From Roseburia hominis A2-183 (GTDB taxonomy: Bacteria; Bacillota; Clostridia; Lachnospirales; Lachnospiraceae): a stretch of DNA of 64,000 bases. Shown one piece after another: positions 53,822 through 62,547 of the stretch. Every line of letters begins with the position of its first letter. Positions within the stretch are counted from its first letter, which is position 1. Made by a program: the position numbers and the translations under genes. The stretch covers positions 2,711,501-2,775,500 of the forward strand of contig NC_015977.1 in NCBI RefSeq assembly GCF_000225345.1, given 5' to 3'. A model generated the notes under the pieces. The model ran no database searches, was not told the DNA's origin, and saw nothing but the letters and a program-made list of their open reading frames with translations.

Positions 53822-54850
53822 TTACCGTTTAAAATATGGTGGATATGCATTGATATCTCCCCGCAGATACCGGGCAAGCAGCATCGCCTGCACATATGGC
53901 AGCAGCCCGACAGCTACTTTTTCTTTTAGGTAAGGATGCATGATCTCTTCACTCTTTAATTCCTGCCAGTTCTGTATCAGCACTCTGCGTGTGTCATCAT
54001 CCATAACAACCGCTCCGCTTTCCATTTTTCTGAACCCTCTTGCATTGATCTGCTGCTTGTTAATCATTGTAAGAACAAAACGGTCTGCCACGGGTGCCCG
54101 GAATTCTTCCATCAGATCTAACGCCAATGACTGCCTTCCCGGACGGTCGGTATGCAAAAATCCAACATAAGGATCAAGTCCGACCGAATAGGCTGCGCCT
54201 GCGCACTCGTTTACCAGCAGCGCATACGTAAATGATAACATTGCGTTGACATTATCCAGCGGTGGACGTTTATTCCTTCCGTGAAATACGAAGCTCTCTT
54301 TGTTCTGAAGAATCAGTTCATCAAATACACTAAAATAAGTGCTTGCCGCTTTTCCTTCATATCCCCGCAGTTCCTCCGAACTACCACTGTCTTTCACCGC
54401 TCTTAGATACTGTTTTAACTGCTCCGACGCATCTTTTAGCTTTTCTGTATCAAGGCGCAATGCATGATCCCGGATTGCCCGTTCAAGTACATAACGCTCA
54501 TTATGTACCTTTCCGAGAATCATATTTCTTGCAATCGCAAGACTTTCACCTTCCCGCTCCGACAGCCGATATTGTATTTTCCGCAAAACGACATTACCGT
54601 TTTCCTGTCCGATCATTCTGGCACAAAACGAATCATTGTGAAAAAAGCTCAGATTCACATTGTTCTCATTGCATTTGCGCATGAGCGCCGGACTGGCACC
54701 TACATAATTAAACGCAACGATTGCTTCTACATTGTGAATCGGTATCCGCATTGCCACCCGATCCTCTTTTTTGACGACAACGTTTTCTCCATCCAATGCA
54801 AGATATACATCCGGTGTTGTTACATAAAGAGTATTCAGCAATTTCTTCAT
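53822..54850 (-). CDS. cas1: CRISPR integrase Cas1 (type I-C)
   Basis: 342 residues from the ATG at 54850 (AAAGGAGG 7 nt upstream), overlapping the cas4 stop by 4 nt; an apparent 33-codon N-terminal extension is inside cas4. It starts MKKLLNTLYVTTPDVYLALD and holds the active-site glutamate in RGYEGKAASTYFSVFDELIL, the histidine in YVGFLHTDRPGRQSLALDLM and the following acidic residues EEFRAPVADRFVL. It catalyses insertion of new spacers at the leader end. Confidence 0.97.
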   Translation of the reverse strand: MKKLLNTLYVTTPDVYLALDGENVVVKKEDRVAMRIPIHNVEAIVAFNYVGASPALMRKCNENNVNLSFFHNDSFCARMIGQENGNVVLRKIQYRLSEREGESLAIARNMILGKVHNERYVLERAIRDHALRLDTEKLKDASEQLKQYLRAVKDSGSSEELRGYEGKAASTYFSVFDELILQNKESFVFHGRNKRPPLDNVNAMLSFTYALLVNECAGAAYSVGLDPYVGFLHTDRPGRQSLALDLMEEFRAPVADRFVLTMINKQQINARGFRKMESGAVVMDDDTRRVLIQNWQELKSEEIMHPYLKEKVAVGLLPYVQAMLLARYLRGDINAYPPYFKR

Positions 54851-55512
54851 TGCAATTCCTCCTTTAACATCTCCGACACATAGGCATCCGCAGGCTGTGC
54901 TCCGGAAAGTTCCGGCAGACAGATGTTGTTTAAGGAACACTGCCTGCAATATGTGCCTGTCTTTACCATCGGTGTATATTTTCTGCTGTAATATGCATGC
55001 ATTTCTTCAAAACAAGACCGTACACTCTGTCTCAATTCCTCTGTAAACAGCACTTCCGTTCTGCGTCTCGTTTCTCCATAATACAAATAGCCCTTTGGAA
55101 TTCTGGTCATAAGCATCTCTTCCAGACACATTGCCTGCGCCATAAGCTGCATTTCATCTGCATTGTGCGGCTTTGGTTTTCCGCGCTTATATTCCACCGG
55201 CACGGCAATGTACGTTCCCTTTTGTCCAGCTAATGTGATGCCCTCCGGTGCCGGATGAAACTCCACAACATCACATTCTCCGCTGATTCCCATCTCTCTG
55301 GAGAAAACCTTCATCGCCCGCACCATGATAACCCCGTTTCTTTTTTCGTGAAAGTCCGCATTGTGCGCATTTTCATGCATGACCCTTCCCTCAAATGTCC
55401 GTACATTCTCTTCCCACTGCTGCTCAATATGAATCAGAGCCCATTGTCTGCGGCAAAAAACGAAATGCTGAATTCCCGATAATAATAAATAATCCTCCTC
55501 CTGATATTCCAT
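54847..55512 (-). CDS. cas4: Cas4 exonuclease
   Basis: 221 residues from the ATG at 55512 (GGGAGA about 5 nt upstream). The four cysteines of the iron-sulfur cluster are in FVFCRRQWALI and YCRQCSLNNICLPE. The RecB-like nuclease residues lie in GECDVVEFHP and VPVEYKRGKPK. Cas4 trims prespacers and selects those with the correct PAM during acquisition. It lies 29 nt after cas7 and is translationally coupled to cas1. Confidence 0.95.
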   Translation of the reverse strand: MEYQEEDYLLLSGIQHFVFCRRQWALIHIEQQWEENVRTFEGRVMHENAHNADFHEKRNGVIMVRAMKVFSREMGISGECDVVEFHPAPEGITLAGQKGTYIAVPVEYKRGKPKPHNADEMQLMAQAMCLEEMLMTRIPKGYLYYGETRRRTEVLFTEELRQSVRSCFEEMHAYYSRKYTPMVKTGTYCRQCSLNNICLPELSGAQPADAYVSEMLKEELQ

Positions 55513-55541
55513 ATGTTTCTCCCTGCGATAGCCACGCAATA

Positions 55542-56429
55542 CTATTCCATACAGGTACAGGTAACTCCCTCAGGCAGCTGCTCCGGCAATGTAACCTCAT
55601 AATCTGAAAACGCCCTTGCCAAATCAACTCCAGGTTTTCTTGCCACCTTGACAGCTTCAAACAATTTATAAGACGGTGCATTTCCAAGTTCGCTGTCGTG
55701 CTTAAAAATGATCAGTTTTCTGACTGCCATCTTGCCGCGTGCCGCCGCATGATCATTCTCAAACATATTCAGAATTGCTTTCCAGAGCAATTCCAGATCC
55801 TCTTCCGAAAAACCGGTCACTTTTCTCGCCAGATTTGCAGACACATATCCCTCTACCCGGTACAGACCATACGGAACAATATATTTTCTTCCCATTTCCG
55901 TTCCTTTTTTGGCAGCATCCTCCTCCGTCGTGATTGCCACTCTGGTAATCGTGATCTCCTGTGGAAGAATCGGATCAACGGATTTCGCAAATCCCATCTG
56001 CACCGGTCCGCGTACCTGTCCACAGTTTAAATTTGCTTTCACAAAAGTGGTCATAACTGCTCCGAATGTACGAATATCATAGAAATTCTGACACATAAAG
56101 TCACGAACCTTTACGTCCAGCATTGGATCTGTCTTCTTTAAATTCTTAATCTCCTTTTCGTCAATGCCAAGTGACTGGAATGCTCCAAGATCACTGCGGT
56201 TTAACGGCACATTGTCCTTGATATAGATTTTATATCCGGTCGTATCCTCCTTGAGTGTCTCCACATAGTTGCGGATCTTTCGCTTCAGGCACACATCTGT
56301 CACGAGACCGTAACCCGTTTCCGGATCAATTCTCGGCATATTGCCGGCATCCGGATCTCCATTTGGATTTCCATTCTCCACGTCAAATAGTACTACAAAA
56401 TCATATCTGTTCCTAATTGCCTCTCCCAT
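55542..56429 (-). CDS. cas7: Cascade backbone subunit Cas7 (Csd2)
   Basis: 295 residues. It starts with the RRM strand RYDFVVLFDVENGNPNGDPD and contains the Gly-rich GQVRGPVQMGFAKSVDPILP, both typical of Cas7c/Csd2. Several copies coat the crRNA spacer in the I-C effector. AAGGAGG lies 9 nt upstream, within the end of cas8c. Confidence 0.96.
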   Translation of the reverse strand: MGEAIRNRYDFVVLFDVENGNPNGDPDAGNMPRIDPETGYGLVTDVCLKRKIRNYVETLKEDTTGYKIYIKDNVPLNRSDLGAFQSLGIDEKEIKNLKKTDPMLDVKVRDFMCQNFYDIRTFGAVMTTFVKANLNCGQVRGPVQMGFAKSVDPILPQEITITRVAITTEEDAAKKGTEMGRKYIVPYGLYRVEGYVSANLARKVTGFSEEDLELLWKAILNMFENDHAAARGKMAVRKLIIFKHDSELGNAPSYKLFEAVKVARKPGVDLARAFSDYEVTLPEQLPEGVTCTCME

Positions 56430-56430
56430 C

Positions 56431-58182
56431 TTAGTTTTCCTCCTTCTTTGTATATCGTTTCTGTGTCTGGCAATAATACCCCAGCTGAAAGGCTCCCTGT
56501 TCCGGCAGATTTAAACGCTTTGGGAAACTCTCCCCAATCACTTCCGCAAGTTTCCCAATCTGTCGGTTAAAATAAACTTTGTGTCCTTCGTTTGCCAGTT
56601 TCCGCAGATGCTTCTGCGCCAGATTCAGCAATAGCGGAAAAATCTGTGCCGGGGTCGCTGCTGCCGAATTGAAGTACTTGTCTTTGATCGTCGTGTTAAT
56701 TCCTGGATTCGCTTCCTGCTGCAAATGCTCTAAAACCGCAAACAGGCGCCCCAGTGTGTATGGTACATTTTTGCTCTCCTCATTTATCATTTCCTGCAAT
56801 ACCTCCTTGGGACAGTCTTTGTTCTCATTCTTCAGATAATAGGCCTTTATCATAGCCGCTCGCTCTCGTGTTATCCTGTGTTCCGCCCGGATTCTTAACA
56901 TAACGGCGTTTAGCAGCGATGCCGGATACTTTCCGCCTGTCAGAACCGCTTTTAGCGTATCCGCTGCCATCTGTGGTGACGGAGACTTGTCTCTCGCATT
57001 TTGGTTTACGGTCTCTGACATCAATTTCCAGATTGGAATGATGGGATACTCCTTTTGCCGCGCATTAACAATCCGCAGACGCTCCTGATGTTCATTGACA
57101 TGCCGGATCATAGTGCCAAAAGAATCCCTCATAAAAAATCGGACAGTCAGTCTGGCCGCATTCGGTGCAAGTCCCAGCACATAAAAATGTCTGTCGGGAT
57201 CCAGTCGTATATCCTCGATCTGTACCGGCTCCCCGTTTGCCACCTTCCCGATAATTGCCCGAAGTTCGCCATCTGTCATACCACTCTCATCTGTCAGACC
57301 GAACATCGCCATCATACCGACATCCTGATAGAGGCTCTCTCCTCCTTCCGCCCAGCATACCACGGTTGTATCCCCGATAGTTCCCGTGTGAGCCCGGTCA
57401 TTCAGAAGTTCATTTAACGCTGTGGTGTAGGCAAATGCCGCATACTCACCCACCGGAGCATTGGCACCCTGTTCCTTCTCATAGGAACAGAAGGACGCTG
57501 CATTAAAAGATACCAGTGACGCTCCCATCGCCTGTGCGCCGCGAACCCCCTTAATGCTCGGATGCAGCACTGCAAGCTTGTCTTTTTTCCCGGTAACCAG
57601 ACACAACGTCTGCCCGCTTTCATCCTTCCTGTCATAAAACTGCTGCCATGCTTCACGTATTGCAGGATCCTCTGTCACTGCTTCTCCTTCATAATAAAAT
57701 AGAAGATTTACTCCTGCCATCAGATCGCTCCAGTTATCCTCTATGTCAGTACACTGGCGCGCCGCATCCGGGCTCCAATACTCGAAATAATGACAGATCG
57801 CTTCTGCTGCCGGCGTGTGGATATCAGAAAGCAATTCCATGTGCTTTTCCATGCAGGCTTCATAGCACTGACTGGTTCGCTCTGGTTTTCCTTTTTCATC
57901 AACACCAAGAATATAGGTCGCATTGTCGCACAAAAAGTTCGGGCAAACCGCCACGGATCTCTTCTCCGGATGAGGTACTTCCATCATCCGCGCAACAAAA
58001 ACCGTTTTTTTCTTGCTGCCTCCCGTCTCCTGCGCCACCTTCAACGGGATCAACCCTAGTACGTGTCCCTGCCGATCCAGATTCAGTCCATAGGAAACTT
58101 TTACTTTTCCCCAACCCGGCTTTGCAATCCGCCCCTGCTTCAACAAATCTTCATAATGTTCCACCAATGCCTGTAAAATCAT
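56431..58182 (-). CDS. cas8c: Cascade large subunit Cas8c (Csd1)
   Basis: 583 residues from the ATG at 58182, overlapping the cas5c stop (ATGA). It starts MILQALVEHYEDLLKQGRIA and has the Csd1-like blocks LNLDRQGHVLGLIPL, NFLCDNATYILGVDEKGKPE and LVSFNAASFCSYEKEQGANA. The C-terminal part (about 460-583) is the small-subunit-like segment; in I-C a Cas11 protein is made from an internal start in this region. Cas8c reads the TTC PAM and opens the DNA. Confidence 0.95.
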   Translation of the reverse strand: MILQALVEHYEDLLKQGRIAKPGWGKVKVSYGLNLDRQGHVLGLIPLKVAQETGGSKKKTVFVARMMEVPHPEKRSVAVCPNFLCDNATYILGVDEKGKPERTSQCYEACMEKHMELLSDIHTPAAEAICHYFEYWSPDAARQCTDIEDNWSDLMAGVNLLFYYEGEAVTEDPAIREAWQQFYDRKDESGQTLCLVTGKKDKLAVLHPSIKGVRGAQAMGASLVSFNAASFCSYEKEQGANAPVGEYAAFAYTTALNELLNDRAHTGTIGDTTVVCWAEGGESLYQDVGMMAMFGLTDESGMTDGELRAIIGKVANGEPVQIEDIRLDPDRHFYVLGLAPNAARLTVRFFMRDSFGTMIRHVNEHQERLRIVNARQKEYPIIPIWKLMSETVNQNARDKSPSPQMAADTLKAVLTGGKYPASLLNAVMLRIRAEHRITRERAAMIKAYYLKNENKDCPKEVLQEMINEESKNVPYTLGRLFAVLEHLQQEANPGINTTIKDKYFNSAAATPAQIFPLLLNLAQKHLRKLANEGHKVYFNRQIGKLAEVIGESFPKRLNLPEQGAFQLGYYCQTQKRYTKKEEN

Positions 58183-58826
58183 CGCAGCACCTCGCAATCT
58201 GCCACATGGATCACGCCGTTTTCCATCTTTGCACGAAAGAACAGCGGACGAATGTTTGCCGGATCTGAGAAGTCAAGATCCCACAACATATAGCCGAGAT
58301 CCCTTGTCTCCTGAATAGCCGGAATCTCTCCGCCCTCCCACTCCTTGAAATTCGCCGGGAATTCCCGACATCCAAAATATGGTTCGTGATAGCACTGTCC
58401 CTTTCTCAGGCGGCGCTTTATGATATCCTGAAACTTTCCCGGATTATCTCCGGCTGCCGCCTTCTCTGTAAGGGTAAAATGTGCTTCAATCACATATCTG
58501 ACATCCTGCAGAACCAATGATGCTCTCTGCACAATATCCTTTGATGTGTTAATATACAGTTCTGTGCGTCCGCCGGTCATAGCTGCTCTTACACTGCTCC
58601 CCAGCACCTTGGACTGCACCTCATTTCTCCGTATGTTTGTCATCTGAATAGGCGCCAACACATAAATGTTGTCAATATGCCACTGCAGGCCTGGGTGCCA
58701 GTATACTGCCTCGAGCATTCCCCGCGCCGCCGACGGTGTCATCACATCATAGCTGACGCGTTCCACCTTCATCTCCGGCCGGCTGAAGCATGCAAAATTC
58801 CCCCACACTTCCATTTTTACTGCCAC
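58179..58826 (-). CDS. cas5c: Cas5c (Cas5d) crRNA-processing nuclease
   Basis: 215 residues from a GTG at 58826 with AGGAGG 8 nt upstream; an ATG at 58828 is in another frame. It starts VKMEVWGNFACFSRPEMKVE with the Cas5 RRM, followed by DVMTPSAARGMLEAVYWHPG. In type I-C, which lacks Cas6, this subunit cuts the repeat at the base of the hairpin and leaves an 11-nt handle. It is the first gene of the cas5-8-7-4-1-2 operon. Confidence 0.95.
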   Translation of the reverse strand: MAVKMEVWGNFACFSRPEMKVERVSYDVMTPSAARGMLEAVYWHPGLQWHIDNIYVLAPIQMTNIRRNEVQSKVLGSSVRAAMTGGRTELYINTSKDIVQRASLVLQDVRYVIEAHFTLTEKAAAGDNPGKFQDIIKRRLRKGQCYHEPYFGCREFPANFKEWEGGEIPAIQETRDLGYMLWDLDFSDPANIRPLFFRAKMENGVIHVADCEVLR

Positions 58827-58852
58827 ATATCATTCCTCCTTTCATTTATTTT

Positions 58853-58869
58853 TTCATTTAATATGTTTT
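58853..58869 (+). promoter_or_regulatory. Predicted CreR-type target site (TTC + 14-nt match)
   Basis: TTC (58853-58855) followed by ATTTAATATGTTTT (58856-58869). The 14 bases equal the first 14 of the pseudo-spacer at 58982-58995, in the same orientation. TTC is the type I-C PAM in the correct 5' position. The site falls at about +5 to +21 of the predicted cas5c transcript. Confidence 0.7.
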
Positions 58870-58880
58870 AAAGTATTTAT

Positions 58881-58909
58881 ACAATATAATATATTATTAT
58901 GTTTGTCAA
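58881..58909 (-). promoter_or_regulatory. Promoter of the cas5-8-7-4-1-2 operon
   Basis: On the minus strand a perfect TTGACA (58909-58904), a 17-nt spacer and TATTGT (58886-58881). Predicted start near 58874. Confidence 0.65.
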
Positions 58910-58920
58910 TACATTTTTTA

Positions 58921-58949
58921 TTGAAAAAAACGTTATATTTGTATACACT
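58921..58949 (+). promoter_or_regulatory. Promoter of the crRNA-like RNA
   Basis: TTGAAA (58921-58926), a 17-nt spacer and TACACT (58944-58949). The predicted start, 7 nt later, is exactly the G of the pseudo-repeat GTC at 58956. Back-to-back with the cas5c promoter. Confidence 0.55.
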
Positions 58950-58955
58950 GATTTT

Positions 58956-59030
58956 GTCACTTTATAAGTGTGGATTGAAATATTTAATATGTTTTTCTTT
59001 CATCAGGGCGGCAGATTTCTGCCGCCTTTT
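58956..59030 (+). ncRNA. creR: crRNA-like regulatory RNA (CreR-type)
   Basis: About 75 nt on the strand opposite to cas. A 26-nt pseudo-repeat (58956-58981) begins GTC. It keeps a short hairpin CACTT-TAT-AAGTG in place of the CGCTCCC/GGGAGCG stem, then has TGGATTGAAAT, identical to the 11-nt crRNA handle. The pseudo-spacer ATTTAATATGTTTTTCTTTC (58982-59001) follows. An intrinsic terminator, GGCGGCAG/CTGCCGCC with TTTT, ends it at 59030. Its first 14 spacer bases match the cas5c leader beside TTC. Inferred role: it guides Cascade to repress the cas operon without cleavage. Also lies just after, and convergent with, cas3. Confidence 0.75.
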
Positions 59031-59040
59031 GACCACTCTT

Positions 59041-61266
59041 TTATCCGAACAATCCATATCCTGTACTCACATCCATCTGAAGTCCGGTATCCTCATGATA
59101 CTGGTTCATATCCCGAAGCACATACATCCCCTCTCCGATTCCTTCCACACAGCCGGCATCGTACAATGCTTTTAAATGATTCGGATATACATTCACCGCA
59201 TACTGCCCCAGCTTTCGCATAAGTTCTCTTGAGACCTTTCCCTTTTCCATCTCCTCTATCCACAATTCCGCTTCACCGACCGGAATATAAATCGTCTGTG
59301 TCTCACTCTCAATCAGATGAAATTCCCTTGCCACCGTTGCAAACGGAAAGCAATCCCCATTGATTCCTTTTCCGGCAGTAAATGCATCCATTATCTTCTT
59401 TTGATCCAGATTCTCTCTCCCCAGAATCTCACGATACTGCTTAAAATAGAATGCGATCGCCTCCGGCGCTGCCGGATCTTCGTAACAACGCAGGGTCTGC
59501 CTTAACGCGCTGATGTTCTGTGCAAAATATACCGATGCATCGCCTTTCAAACCGAACAGATATACCTTGCTCTCCTCTGGGGAATGCGTCCCCTCCCGGT
59601 TGCATCTGCCCGCCGCCTGTATGAGTGCATCCAGTCCGTTCTCCTGACGATATACACACGGAAAATCCAGATCTACGCCCGCCTCCACAAGTGAAGTAGC
59701 GATCACCCTGCAGGGCACATGATGTTCCAGTCTCTCTTTGATCTCGCGCAATTTCTCTTTGCGATGCTCCGGGTACAATAATGTTGTGAGGCAAAATGCT
59801 CCCTCTCTCGGAATTTCTTCAAAAAGTTCCTGTGCCAGATTTCGACTGTTTACAATGCAAAGCACCTGCTCCTGCGCAGTCAGACAGTCGATCAATTTTT
59901 CCCGTTCCATATTGCCGGCTGCAACAATCGATGTTCTGCGCAGTTTTTGAAAAAGAATATCTGTATGTTCACAGATTTCTCTTACCTGCGTCTGCGGTAT
60001 ATATTTTTGGATCATTTCATCCAATACCGGCTGCGTAGCCGTACAAAGAACGATTGTTGAATGGTAATGCGCCGCCAGTTCTGCGATTGCCGCAACACAC
60101 GGTTCCAGATATGGAATCGGCATTGTCTGTGCCTCGTCAAAAATAATGACACTGTTTGCCATGTTATGAAGCTTTCTGCATTTTGAACTGCGGTTCGCAT
60201 ACAACGATTCAAAAAACTGCACCGCAGTCGTCACGATCACCGGCATGTCCCAGTTTTCGGTGGCCAGAGCCTTGCGGTATGCCGCTTCATTCTCCGCCTT
60301 ATCCTCCGTCAGATCGTAGAGAATTCCGGAATGATGTTCCAGAACATTTTTCTCTCCTAAAATAGAGCGGAACACCTCTGCATTCTGGTCTATAATCGAT
60401 GTGTACGGTATCACATAAATAATCCGCTTCATCTTTGATTGTATCGCATGCCGCAGTGCAAAGCCCAAAGATGCCGTGGTTTTCCCGCCTCCCGTGGGTA
60501 CCGTCAGCGTATAGATTCCGGGCGGCAATTCACTTCCTTTGCTCATACAATCCTGCAAAACCTGATTTCTTATACTGCAGAGTATTTTCTGTTTGTCGCT
60601 TTTGAAATCCGTTTTTTCCAGCCATTGTTTTATATGGTTGTCAAAACGTTCTGCCAAAACCTTCAGGGAATCATATTCTCCCCTGACTGCCTGATTCTCC
60701 TTCATAAACGCTTCCGTATCCAGATAATCCGCATCTACCAGGCAGGAATACATCATCCGAATAAAAAAAGACATCGTAAAACAGGGATTGCTTCCATCCC
60801 TACAAAATGCAGGAATATTCACATCCTCCGGTACGATATCTCTCTTCCATGCCGCATAATCCGGCAGACTTTCCGCTCCTTTTATTCTTCCAAAAAACGT
60901 GCCGTCTCCTTTATTGGAAATCCGGTAGACGCCTCCGTTCAACAACCCAGAATGATGCTCGGCAATCGTCATTGCAAGCGGTATGTTTTCTTTTGCTATT
61001 TTCATCGCCTCAACCGCCCCCGCAGTCGAATGATCCACCTTTGCCGTGTGTTCCGGATCCGCAATCCGCCTCTGAAATGCCTCGGAATACTTTCCAATAT
61101 CGTGAAGAAGTCCGCAAAAATATCCCTGTTTTCCACAACCGAACTCCTCCGCAAACTGCTGTGTCAGACATGCGGTCCCCTCAGAATGGCTTTTTACTGT
61201 CTGAATCTTTCCGCTCGCATTGATGTGAGCAATCATACGCTTCCCCGTCACCTTATCTTCTACCAC
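59041..61266 (-). CDS. cas3: Cas3 nuclease-helicase
   Basis: 741 residues. The N-terminal HD nuclease shows HSEGTACLTQQFAEEF, LLHDIGKYSEAFQRR and DHSTAGAVEAM. The superfamily 2 helicase has LTVPTGGGKTTASLGFAL (motif I), VIFDEAQTMPIPYLEP (motif II, DEAQ instead of DEAH), and LIQAAGRCNREG (motif VI). It is recruited by Cascade and degrades the invading DNA. The GTG at 61266 follows a GAGGGGG stretch; the ATG ten codons later (61236) is an alternative. Unlike the usual I-C order, a 214-bp gap with the crRNA-like gene separates it from cas5c. Confidence 0.95.
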   Translation of the reverse strand: MVEDKVTGKRMIAHINASGKIQTVKSHSEGTACLTQQFAEEFGCGKQGYFCGLLHDIGKYSEAFQRRIADPEHTAKVDHSTAGAVEAMKIAKENIPLAMTIAEHHSGLLNGGVYRISNKGDGTFFGRIKGAESLPDYAAWKRDIVPEDVNIPAFCRDGSNPCFTMSFFIRMMYSCLVDADYLDTEAFMKENQAVRGEYDSLKVLAERFDNHIKQWLEKTDFKSDKQKILCSIRNQVLQDCMSKGSELPPGIYTLTVPTGGGKTTASLGFALRHAIQSKMKRIIYVIPYTSIIDQNAEVFRSILGEKNVLEHHSGILYDLTEDKAENEAAYRKALATENWDMPVIVTTAVQFFESLYANRSSKCRKLHNMANSVIIFDEAQTMPIPYLEPCVAAIAELAAHYHSTIVLCTATQPVLDEMIQKYIPQTQVREICEHTDILFQKLRRTSIVAAGNMEREKLIDCLTAQEQVLCIVNSRNLAQELFEEIPREGAFCLTTLLYPEHRKEKLREIKERLEHHVPCRVIATSLVEAGVDLDFPCVYRQENGLDALIQAAGRCNREGTHSPEESKVYLFGLKGDASVYFAQNISALRQTLRCYEDPAAPEAIAFYFKQYREILGRENLDQKKIMDAFTAGKGINGDCFPFATVAREFHLIESETQTIYIPVGEAELWIEEMEKGKVSRELMRKLGQYAVNVYPNHLKALYDAGCVEGIGEGMYVLRDMNQYHEDTGLQMDVSTGYGLFG

Positions 61267-61385
61267 CAGCGTCCCCCTCTCTTTTGTGCCTGCCGGCGTT
61301 CCAGCGAATATATCATCTTTTTTTGCGCTGCTTTCTGCGCATCTGAAGTTCCGCAGGAACTTCTAATATGAATCTGTCAAGATTC

Positions 61386-61412
61386 ATTATATCACAAGCA
61401 TAGTAAGTTCAA
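61386..61412 (-). promoter_or_regulatory. Possible cas3 promoter
   Basis: On the minus strand TTGAAC (61412-61407), a short 15-nt spacer and a perfect TATAAT (61391-61386). A GAAGTTCC/GGAACTTC hairpin lies in the leader (about 61341-61361). Confidence 0.4.
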
Positions 61413-61457
61413 CATATAAAAACTGCATTTTACATTCTTTGTATGTTCCCCCCAATG

Positions 61458-61493
61458 AAAAACCCCCGGGACATCTCTGTCCCGGGGGTTTTT
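61458..61493. terminator. Strong bidirectional terminator
   Basis: ACCCCCGGGACA (61462-61473) pairs with TGTCCCGGGGGT (61478-61489) over TCTC. Four or five A and T residues flank it symmetrically, so it can stop transcription from either side. Confidence 0.85.
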
Positions 61494-61632
61494 CGAGGAG
61501 TTTAGTTATGAAAATGTTAATCTATATAAAGGAATCTTCACCGAAAGGTTCTGCAGAAATATGACCTTTATTCCACATCTCTGAGCTGCTGGGAACGAAG
61601 CTCTGGGAAACCGTCCTCAGCTCCTTTCGATG
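61458..61632 (-). ncRNA. Candidate structured RNA between murI and cas3
   Basis: On the minus strand a TATACT -10 (61643-61638) is followed at once by CATCGAAAGG (61632-61623), which pairs with CCTTTCGGTG (61548-61539) and encloses a 94-nt domain with an inner GAGCTG/CAGCTC stem. After ~45 nt comes the strong terminator at 61458-61493. The -35 is poor. I do not recognise the family; 6S RNA or an orphan riboswitch-like RNA are possibilities. On the other strand 61508-61564 is an 18-codon ORF (MKMLIYIKESSPKGSAEI) with GAGGAG 7 nt upstream, so the real product could instead be a peptide. Confidence 0.4.
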
Positions 61633-61732
61633 ATGTTAGTATACGGAAAAAATGTGTCCGAAGTATGTCGATTTTCATAAAGCTTTCTAAAAAAACGTTC
61701 AATGTTATTTAGATTTCTTTAATATTTTATTT

Positions 61733-62545
61733 CTATTTTTTTATAATTGCCTGCACCGTGCCCGACTGGAGCAGCCGGATCTCCAGCTGTTTCATCTGCT
61801 CCGACGCAAGACTGTTGCACAATTCCACGGTTCCTTGCTGCGCTCTGCCACTGCACAGACCGCAATCCTTAAGCCTGCGTTCTGTCTCCCGCGCGGTCCC
61901 CGCTCCGCCGTCAAAGATCTGCACTCCGGCTCCGAGAAGCTTCTGGATTGTCTCCCGCACAAACGGATAATGCGTGCAGCCAAGCACGACACAATCCACC
62001 GGATGGCTTTGGTACGGTTCAAACAGATTTGCAAGAAACGCTTCGAGTTCTGCGCCCTCCAGCACGCCCTGCTCCACATACTCCACCAGCCCCGGACACG
62101 GCAGCCGGAGAATCTCGGCATCCGACTCAAACCGCTGCATCAGGGCGTGAAACTTCTCCTCGCGCAGGGTCATCGGTGTTGCCATGACCAGAACACGCGG
62201 GTGTCCGCCCGCGTGCACTGCTGGCTTTAATGCCGGCTCGATTCCGATTACCGGCATATCCGCATATTTTTCCCGAAGGATCCGGATGGCCGCGCTTGTC
62301 GCCGTGTTGCATGCCACCACGAGCGCCTTTACGCCGCGTGACAGCAGATATTCGGCATCCGCACAGGTCAGCTTCTGCACTTCCTCCAGCGTCTTTGTAC
62401 CGTAGGGCGCATTCTTAGAATCCCCAAAAAAGATATAATTCTCGTTCGGCATCTGTGCCACCAGTTCCCGCAGCACACTGATTCCTCCGACTCCCGAATC
62501 AAACACACCAATCGGACATTCCTGTCTGTTTTCATACTTTTCCAC
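61733..62545 (-). CDS. murI: Glutamate racemase
   Basis: 270 residues from a GTG at 62545 with GGGAGGAA 5 nt upstream. The two catalytic cysteines are seen in LVVACNTATSAAI and VVLGCTHYPFVRE, and the N-terminal IGVFDSGVGGISVLRELV is diagnostic. It interconverts L- and D-glutamate for peptidoglycan. It lies 2 nt after the SbcC-like gene, forming an operon. Confidence 0.95.
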   Translation of the reverse strand: MEKYENRQECPIGVFDSGVGGISVLRELVAQMPNENYIFFGDSKNAPYGTKTLEEVQKLTCADAEYLLSRGVKALVVACNTATSAAIRILREKYADMPVIGIEPALKPAVHAGGHPRVLVMATPMTLREEKFHALMQRFESDAEILRLPCPGLVEYVEQGVLEGAELEAFLANLFEPYQSHPVDCVVLGCTHYPFVRETIQKLLGAGVQIFDGGAGTARETERRLKDCGLCSGRAQQGTVELCNSLASEQMKQLEIRLLQSGTVQAIIKK

Positions 62546-62547
62546 TG

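Noticed and set aside
59007-59030. Hairpin GGCGGCAG/CTGCCGCC as the cas3 terminator
   Set aside because: On the cas3 strand no U-run follows; the TTTT lies on the plus strand, so it is assigned to the crRNA-like RNA, though it may slow cas3 transcripts too.
61458-61632. Leader riboswitch of cas3
   Set aside because: The terminator is about 190 nt before cas3 and a separate promoter-like TATAAT lies between them.
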